54,371 nt of DNA, from contig JAGTQS010000001.1 of the NCBI GenBank assembly GCA_018397055.1, positions 1 to 54,371 of the forward strand. Direction: 5' to 3'. Origin of the DNA: Candidatus Bathyarchaeota archaeon. Lineage in GTDB: Archaea > Thermoproteota > Bathyarchaeia > Bathyarchaeales > DTEX01. This document shows, one piece after another, positions 50,388 through 54,371 of the stretch. Within the stretch, counting starts at the first letter, position 1. The number at the start of each line of letters is the position of its first letter. Below the pieces are notes generated by a model. The model was not told where the DNA came from. It was given only the letters and a program-made list of their open reading frames with translations, and ran no database searches. A program made the translations under genes and the position numbers.

Positions 50388-51950
50388 ATGGCTGAGTTCG
50401 AGATTCGTGACAAAGACCTTTTGGCAAGAATTGGAAAACTTAAAACGAAGAGCGGAAGCTTCGAGACTCCAGCTTTCATGCCCGTTATTAACATGGCAAG
50501 ACAGTCCGTGGCTCCAAAGGAACTTTGGAATGATTTCGGCTGCAGGATACTCATAACAAACGCTTACCTAATCAAGAAGCAAAGCGAAGAAACAGCCAAG
50601 AAAAATGGGGTTCACAGGTTCCTCGACTTCCCAGGCGTTGTCATGACGGACTCAGGCGCCTACCAGATTCTCGCATACGGCAATGTGGAGGTTACTCCAG
50701 CAGAGATTGTGAGGTTTCAGGAAGAAATTGGTACAGACATTGCAACAATTCTCGATGTACCAACAGGATGGAAGGTTATAAAACAAAAGGCAGAAGCCAC
50801 GGTTGAGGAAACCCTGAAAAGAGCTGAGGAGCTGGAAGCCCAAAAAACCCGTCAAGACCTACTTTGGGTCGGCCCCGTTCAGGGCGGCCGCTTTTTGGAC
50901 CTTGTAGCTAAGTCCGCGAAACAGATGGGCAAGCTTGCGTTTGACATTCACGCTCTTGGAAGCCCAACGCCTGTAATGGAGCAGTACCTTTTCAGCCTGC
51001 TTGTAGACATGGTTTTAACGGCAAAAATGAATCTTCCTCCTGAGCGGCCTTTTCATCTTTTTGGCGCAGGTCACCCGTTTATGTTCTCTTTAGCTGTTGC
51101 TCTTGGATGCGACCTTTTCGACTCTGCAGCATACAGCCTTTTCGCCCAAGACGACCGTTACCTTACCAGCTCTGGAACTGTTCATTTAGAGGACATCAAA
51201 TATTTTCCATGTTCGTGTCCTATATGCGCAAAAAGAGATCCCAAAGATCTGTTGGAAATGCCAAAGTCTGAACGTGAAAAAGAACTAAGCAGGCATAACC
51301 TTTATGTTTGCTTTTCAGAAATGAGGCGGATTAAGCAGGCAATCGTCGAGGGAAGGCTTTGGGAACACGTGGAGATGCAGGCTCACAGCCACCCGTCTCT
51401 TCTGCAAGCCTTGAAAAGTTTGAGGAAATACGCAGACTATATTGAAAAGCACAGCCCAGTTACAAAGAGAAGTGGACTCTTCTATTTCACATCATTGGGG
51501 CTCGCAAGACCAGAGGTTATCCGACATGGAAAAAGGCTTCTAGAAAGGTACACCCCGCCTAGTGGAGCAAAAATTCTTGTCCTAGTTCCAGATTATAGAA
51601 GCAAACAGGTTCAAAGGGGCAAACAAGTTAAAAAAGCCTTATCCTTAGTCCGCGAGAAACTTGGTGTAAGCGAATCTGAGGTTCATCTGTGCGTCTATAC
51701 TCCTCCTTTCGGCGTTGTTCCGTCTGAGTTAAAAGGCGTTTACCCTCTTTCCCAAAACGAATGTGCCTTTCCACCTGACTTTGAAACAGTTGAATACGTC
51801 GCTGAACGAGTCGCAGAATACGTTAAAGCAGTGGGCTACGAGAAAACAGTAATGCTGGCTGAACATGGCACGTGGCAAGAGAAGGTAGCTGAGATGTCTA
51901 AACTTCTATGCGCCCAAAAGGAGAAAACTCTTGAACTGATTTACACATAG
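50388..51950 (+). CDS. tgtA: archaeosine tRNA-guanine transglycosylase with DUF5591 domain, no PUA
   Basis: This 520-residue enzyme exchanges guanine-15 of tRNA for preQ0, the first step of archaeosine formation. Catalytic Asp88 lies in GVVMTDSGAYQILAYG. The zinc site is CSCPICAKRDPKDL with a later His. After about residue 370 comes a DUF5591-like domain (GAKILVLVPDYRSKQVQRGKQVKKAL, CVYTPPFGVVPSELKGVYPLSQNECAFP) and the protein then stops. The usual C-terminal PUA domain is missing. ATG 50388 is preferred to GTG 50379. It is divergent from the Gfo/Idh gene. Confidence 0.92.
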   Translation: MAEFEIRDKDLLARIGKLKTKSGSFETPAFMPVINMARQSVAPKELWNDFGCRILITNAYLIKKQSEETAKKNGVHRFLDFPGVVMTDSGAYQILAYGNVEVTPAEIVRFQEEIGTDIATILDVPTGWKVIKQKAEATVEETLKRAEELEAQKTRQDLLWVGPVQGGRFLDLVAKSAKQMGKLAFDIHALGSPTPVMEQYLFSLLVDMVLTAKMNLPPERPFHLFGAGHPFMFSLAVALGCDLFDSAAYSLFAQDDRYLTSSGTVHLEDIKYFPCSCPICAKRDPKDLLEMPKSEREKELSRHNLYVCFSEMRRIKQAIVEGRLWEHVEMQAHSHPSLLQALKSLRKYADYIEKHSPVTKRSGLFYFTSLGLARPEVIRHGKRLLERYTPPSGAKILVLVPDYRSKQVQRGKQVKKALSLVREKLGVSESEVHLCVYTPPFGVVPSELKGVYPLSQNECAFPPDFETVEYVAERVAEYVKAVGYEKTVMLAEHGTWQEKVAEMSKLLCAQKEKTLELIYT

Positions 51951-52140
51951 GCGTTATGTAACAAACTTGCCGGCTATTGCCACACACACTTGGCTGAATA
52001 CTTGGAAGTCCGCAGACCGTGAATTCGTGAAAAAAGGAACCCAATAAAATAATGTTTATTAATGCTATTGTGCATCTATACGAAGGTTCATGACAAAAAT
52101 TTTAACATATTTAGTGCATAATTGATGTTTACAGAATTGG

Positions 52141-53415
52141 ATGGTGAAGACGTTTACGTTGGAAATTAAATTTTTAGGTAGCGCCAGAGAAGTAGGGAGA
52201 GCTGCCATTTCAGTCAAAACGAAGAATACTCACGTGTTGTTGGATTATGGAGTCATGCTCAATCATACACCCGGGTTTCCGATGCATGTTCCGCCCAAAG
52301 AGGTTGACGCTGTTATCATAACACACAGCCACCTCGACCATTCAGGAGCAGTTCCCATTTTTCACATTCAAGAAAGAAACCCCGTTTATGGGACAAGAAT
52401 GACCTTTGACTTTGCGAACATCCTGATTAAGGACTTCATTAACCTTTCAAGTTATTACCTTCCATTTGAGTTTCTTGAGCTGCGTTCGATGATGCGTAGC
52501 CGAAAAGAACTCTGGTTTCGAGAGAACACAGCCATCGGAGACTTGAATGTTCAGCTCCTGAATTCTGGGCACCTTCCAGGCGGAGCCCAAGTTTTAGTTG
52601 AGTCGGATGATAAAAGGCTTCTGTACACAAGCGACTTCAACACAATTGAAACAAGGCTTCTTGCACCTGCCGACCAGGATTACGGAGAGCTTGACGCTGT
52701 GATTATAGAAAGCACCTACGCCAACGAGGAACACACGCCGAGGAAAGAACTTGAAGAAAGATTTGTGGCAGAAGTGACCGCCATTGTTGAGAAAGGTGGC
52801 ACAGTGTTGGTTCCAGCCTTCAGTGTTGGCAGAGCTCAAGAAATAGCCTGCGTACTAGAAGCGTACCATTTCGAGTATCCCATTATGATTGACGGTATGG
52901 CTCGAGAGGCAAGCCGAATTTTGATGGAACACCCAGAATTCGTTAGGGACAAACGGTTATTTGTTGATGCAATTCACGAAACCAATTGGGTTGAAAGCTG
53001 GAGAGACCGAAGATTAGCGTCGAAGAAGCCTGGAGTCATAATTTCTCCAGCTGGAATGCTGAAGGGCGGCCCGGCAGGCTCATACTTGCAGATGATCGGT
53101 AAAAAGACTGGAAACGCGATTTTTCTCGTCGGTTATCAGATTCCAGGAACACCTGGGAAAGAGTTGCTTGAGAAGGGCAGATGCGTCATCGATGGTCGAA
53201 TGCGGAAGGTCAAAGCAAAAGTTGGTTTCTTCGATTTCAGCAGCCATGCTGGGGCAACGGAGCTCCGCGAAACCGTGAAGAAATTTAAAGGCAATCCAAC
53301 AGTCTACGTAGTTCATGGCGCAGAAGGCAACTGCCCTAAGTTGGCAAAATGGATTAAAGAAGAAATTGGTTTGCAATCTTTTGCGCCAAACACTGGCGAC
53401 ACTTTCACTGTCTAA
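52141..53415 (+). CDS. aCPSF2-type beta-CASP ribonuclease
   Basis: This 424-residue enzyme lacks KH domains and consists of metallo-beta-lactamase and beta-CASP parts. HSHLDH is at 62-67 after EVDAVIIT. Later motifs are IESTYANEEHTP, VPAFSVGRAQEIACVL, ISPAGMLKGGPAGSYL, and FFDFSSHAG. It is expected to process RNA 5' or 3' ends, as other aCPSF2 or aRNase J enzymes do. It is followed 31 bases later by the archaemetzincin gene. Confidence 0.9.
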   Translation: MVKTFTLEIKFLGSAREVGRAAISVKTKNTHVLLDYGVMLNHTPGFPMHVPPKEVDAVIITHSHLDHSGAVPIFHIQERNPVYGTRMTFDFANILIKDFINLSSYYLPFEFLELRSMMRSRKELWFRENTAIGDLNVQLLNSGHLPGGAQVLVESDDKRLLYTSDFNTIETRLLAPADQDYGELDAVIIESTYANEEHTPRKELEERFVAEVTAIVEKGGTVLVPAFSVGRAQEIACVLEAYHFEYPIMIDGMAREASRILMEHPEFVRDKRLFVDAIHETNWVESWRDRRLASKKPGVIISPAGMLKGGPAGSYLQMIGKKTGNAIFLVGYQIPGTPGKELLEKGRCVIDGRMRKVKAKVGFFDFSSHAGATELRETVKKFKGNPTVYVVHGAEGNCPKLAKWIKEEIGLQSFAPNTGDTFTV

Positions 53416-53446
53416 TAAAGAATAGGAAATTGACAGTTGATTGCGG

Positions 53447-53989
53447 ATGAAAATTTCAGTTCTTCCAATAGGCGAAATTGAAGAGAATGTCCTAAAAACG
53501 TTACAAGACAGATTAATTAAGGTCTTTTCCGGCAGCACCTGTAAGATTTTGCCTAACTTGGCTGTGCCAAGGGAATCCTATAACATAGTGAGGCGTCAGT
53601 ACAACTCAACCTTGATTTTGCATAAGATCCTGAGGTTTGCTGATTCATTTGGGACGTTTAGAAGCAGAGAATACCGTGCCTTAGGAGTAGCCGACGTTGA
53701 CCTATATGCGGAAGGCTTAAACTTCGTTTTCGGCGAGGCTCAATGTCCAGGAAAAGCAGCTGTCATTTCGCTTTATCGTTTAAGGCCGGAATTCTATGGA
53801 GCGCCAAAGGACGAGGGGCTTTTTCTCGAAAGGGCTGTTAAGGAAGCAGTTCACGAGTTAGGGCACACGCTTGGACTAAGACACTGCACAAACCCTCTTT
53901 GTGTGATGCATTTCAGCCTCCACATAGGCATGACAGACCGAAAACAGGCGGAATTCTGTAGCTCATGTAAGATGAATGTTAGGAACTAA
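53447..53989 (+). CDS. amzA: archaemetzincin zinc protease
   Basis: This 180-residue metalloprotease has VHELGHTLGLRHCTNPLCVMHF, combining the metzincin HExxHxxGxxH-type zinc site with the archaemetzincin Cys insert and the Met-turn. A C-terminal CSSC pair adds likely structural metal. The N-half is typical (MKISVLPIGEI, LGVADVDLYAEGLNFVFGEAQ). Physiological substrates are unknown. ATG 53447 gives the usual N-terminus; TTG at 53441 is two codons upstream. Confidence 0.93.
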   Translation: MKISVLPIGEIEENVLKTLQDRLIKVFSGSTCKILPNLAVPRESYNIVRRQYNSTLILHKILRFADSFGTFRSREYRALGVADVDLYAEGLNFVFGEAQCPGKAAVISLYRLRPEFYGAPKDEGLFLERAVKEAVHELGHTLGLRHCTNPLCVMHFSLHIGMTDRKQAEFCSSCKMNVRN

Positions 53990-54014
53990 ACGATTCGTTA
54001 TTAGTCAGTAATAT

Positions 54015-54220
54015 TCATTCATTTTTTATGTGCTCCAAAATTTCTTTTGGTTTATACATCTGCGGGTGGTAAAGTGGATGCGCCATGCACCAGTTAACTC
54101 CTTCAAACATCTTCTGTTTATTCCACGCAGGTGGCTTTGCATCTTCGCTGTTCGGCAGCCACAATAGATGAATGATAAAAGATTCATCTACATGTTTGAT
54201 TTTATGCTTAACAATTATTG
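54015..54220 (-). pseudogene. 3' remnant of an unrecognised gene interrupted by the right repeat element
   Basis: On the minus strand an open frame of about 67 codons runs from the repeat edge at 54220 to TGA at 54015-54017. It reads with protein-like composition (ESFIIHLLWLPNSEDAKPP, WNKQKMFEGVNWCMAHPLY, then EILEHIKNE). There is no start codon between the element edge and the first conserved-looking part, and the reading meets a stop inside the element. The simplest reading is that the element inserted into a gene and left this tail. The family is not recognised. Confidence 0.55.
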
Positions 54221-54371
54221 ACTAAACTTTGGCAAATTTTAGGTTATCTCCATCTGGTATAGGGTTTTTAGGCCTTTGAGGTCTGAGAGGGTAAGTTTGA
54301 GGATTTCGTCGGGGTTTCTGACTTTTTGGGCGAACTTAGCAACCAGCTCAACGAAGGACTTGAGGACCTCC
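54221..54371 (-). mobile_element. 3' end of the repeated element (right copy, inverted)
   Basis: This is the reverse complement of 34-184, 147 of 151 bases identical. The element edge at 54221 is marked by loss of identity outside it. The rest of the element lies beyond the window. The two copies face each other with the chromosomal segment between. Confidence 0.6.
54239..54371 (-). CDS. C-terminal part of the repeat-element protein (partial, right copy)
   Basis: The frame ends with TAA (complement of 54239-54241) and is cut by the window edge. It encodes the same C-terminus as the left copy with one residue changed. That the change stays in frame suggests the protein is still under constraint, or that the copies separated recently. 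Family unrecognised. Confidence 0.5.
   Translation of the reverse strand, partial: EVLKSFVELVAKFAQKVRNPDEILKLTLSDLKGLKTLYQMEIT

Noticed and set aside
1..54371. A linear extrachromosomal element with inverted terminal repeats (Borg-like)
   Set aside because: The repeats are short, encode a protein end and have the edge of a mobile element inside the window, while the content between is core chromosomal (ribosomal proteins, EF-1A, aIF2, proteasome, lipid synthesis).
1..54371. A composite transposon carrying the whole segment
   Set aside because: 54 kb of housekeeping genes with no transfer or cargo signature makes this unlikely; two independent insertions are simpler.
1..54371. CRISPR array or rRNA genes
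   Set aside because: No regularly spaced direct repeats and no rRNA-like sequence were seen anywhere.

Overview
The window looks like a chromosomal segment of an uncultivated archaeon, most likely of the Bathyarchaeia or a neighbouring TACK lineage. This rests on gene content and protein style, not on a database search. Archaeal markers present are EF-1A, aIF2-alpha and aIF2-gamma, ribosomal proteins S10, L37e, L44e and S27e, Nop10, LSm, a proteasome beta subunit, G1P dehydrogenase (archaeal lipids), the archaeosine tRNA transglycosylase, HerA-NurA, two beta-CASP RNases, SepF, a type IV pilin, SepCysS and archaemetzincin. Promoters are TATA-like, many starts are TTG or GTG, and several starts are decided by a GGAGG-type Shine-Dalgarno (SD) site. 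There is no rRNA operon and no CRISPR array.

Layout. 1-184: the 3' end of a repeated element. 254-3173: an ABC-2 exporter pair and a sugar isomerase-like TIM barrel. 3306-5828: tRNA-Ser(UGA), a PIN-like protein, a nucleoside hydrolase and a Gfo/Idh oxidoreductase. 5961-13795: an information-processing and housekeeping block with an AN1-zinc-finger/site-2-protease fusion, S10, L37e-LSm, a PUA protein, SepF, aCPSF1 with the proteasome beta subunit, EgsA, UPF0179 and FKBP. 14167-17098: a small protein, histidine kinase and response regulator in one operon. 17144-20595: NurA-HerA-phosphoesterase. 20693-22501: a second sugar isomerase/Gfo-Idh pair. 22710-25921: a ModE-like regulator divergent from a tungstate ABC transporter. 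26104-28781: an ABC exporter with an N-terminal PH-like domain plus DUF1854. 28853-36455: PurA, radical SAM, PIN, PdxA, ThrB, a UroD-like protein and aIF2-gamma. 36835-42444: pilin, a zinc-ribbon membrane protein, the L44e-S27e-aIF2-alpha-Nop10-PAC2 operon, a thioredoxin-fold protein and EF-1A. 42534-46583: a GH4 glycosidase, two small membrane proteins, tRNA-Cys directly followed by SepCysS, and a small zinc protein. 46749-46813: a C/D box sRNA candidate. 46942-53989: an MGMT-like protein, an MFS carrier, Gfo/Idh, TgtA, aCPSF2 and archaemetzincin. 54015-54371: a gene remnant cut by the second, inverted copy of the element at position 1.

The genes suggest a heterotroph that takes up and oxidises sugars, nucleosides and glycosides, uses tungsten enzymes, and makes cysteine on tRNA through the Sep pathway. 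The best leads beyond standard annotation are the C/D sRNA, the tRNA-Cys/SepCysS linkage, the AN1-S2P fusion, the PH-ABC/DUF1854 pair, the kinase operon with its unrecognised small protein, the operator-like inverted repeat around the TATA box at 44101, and the 97%-identical inverted repeats that end the window on both sides.
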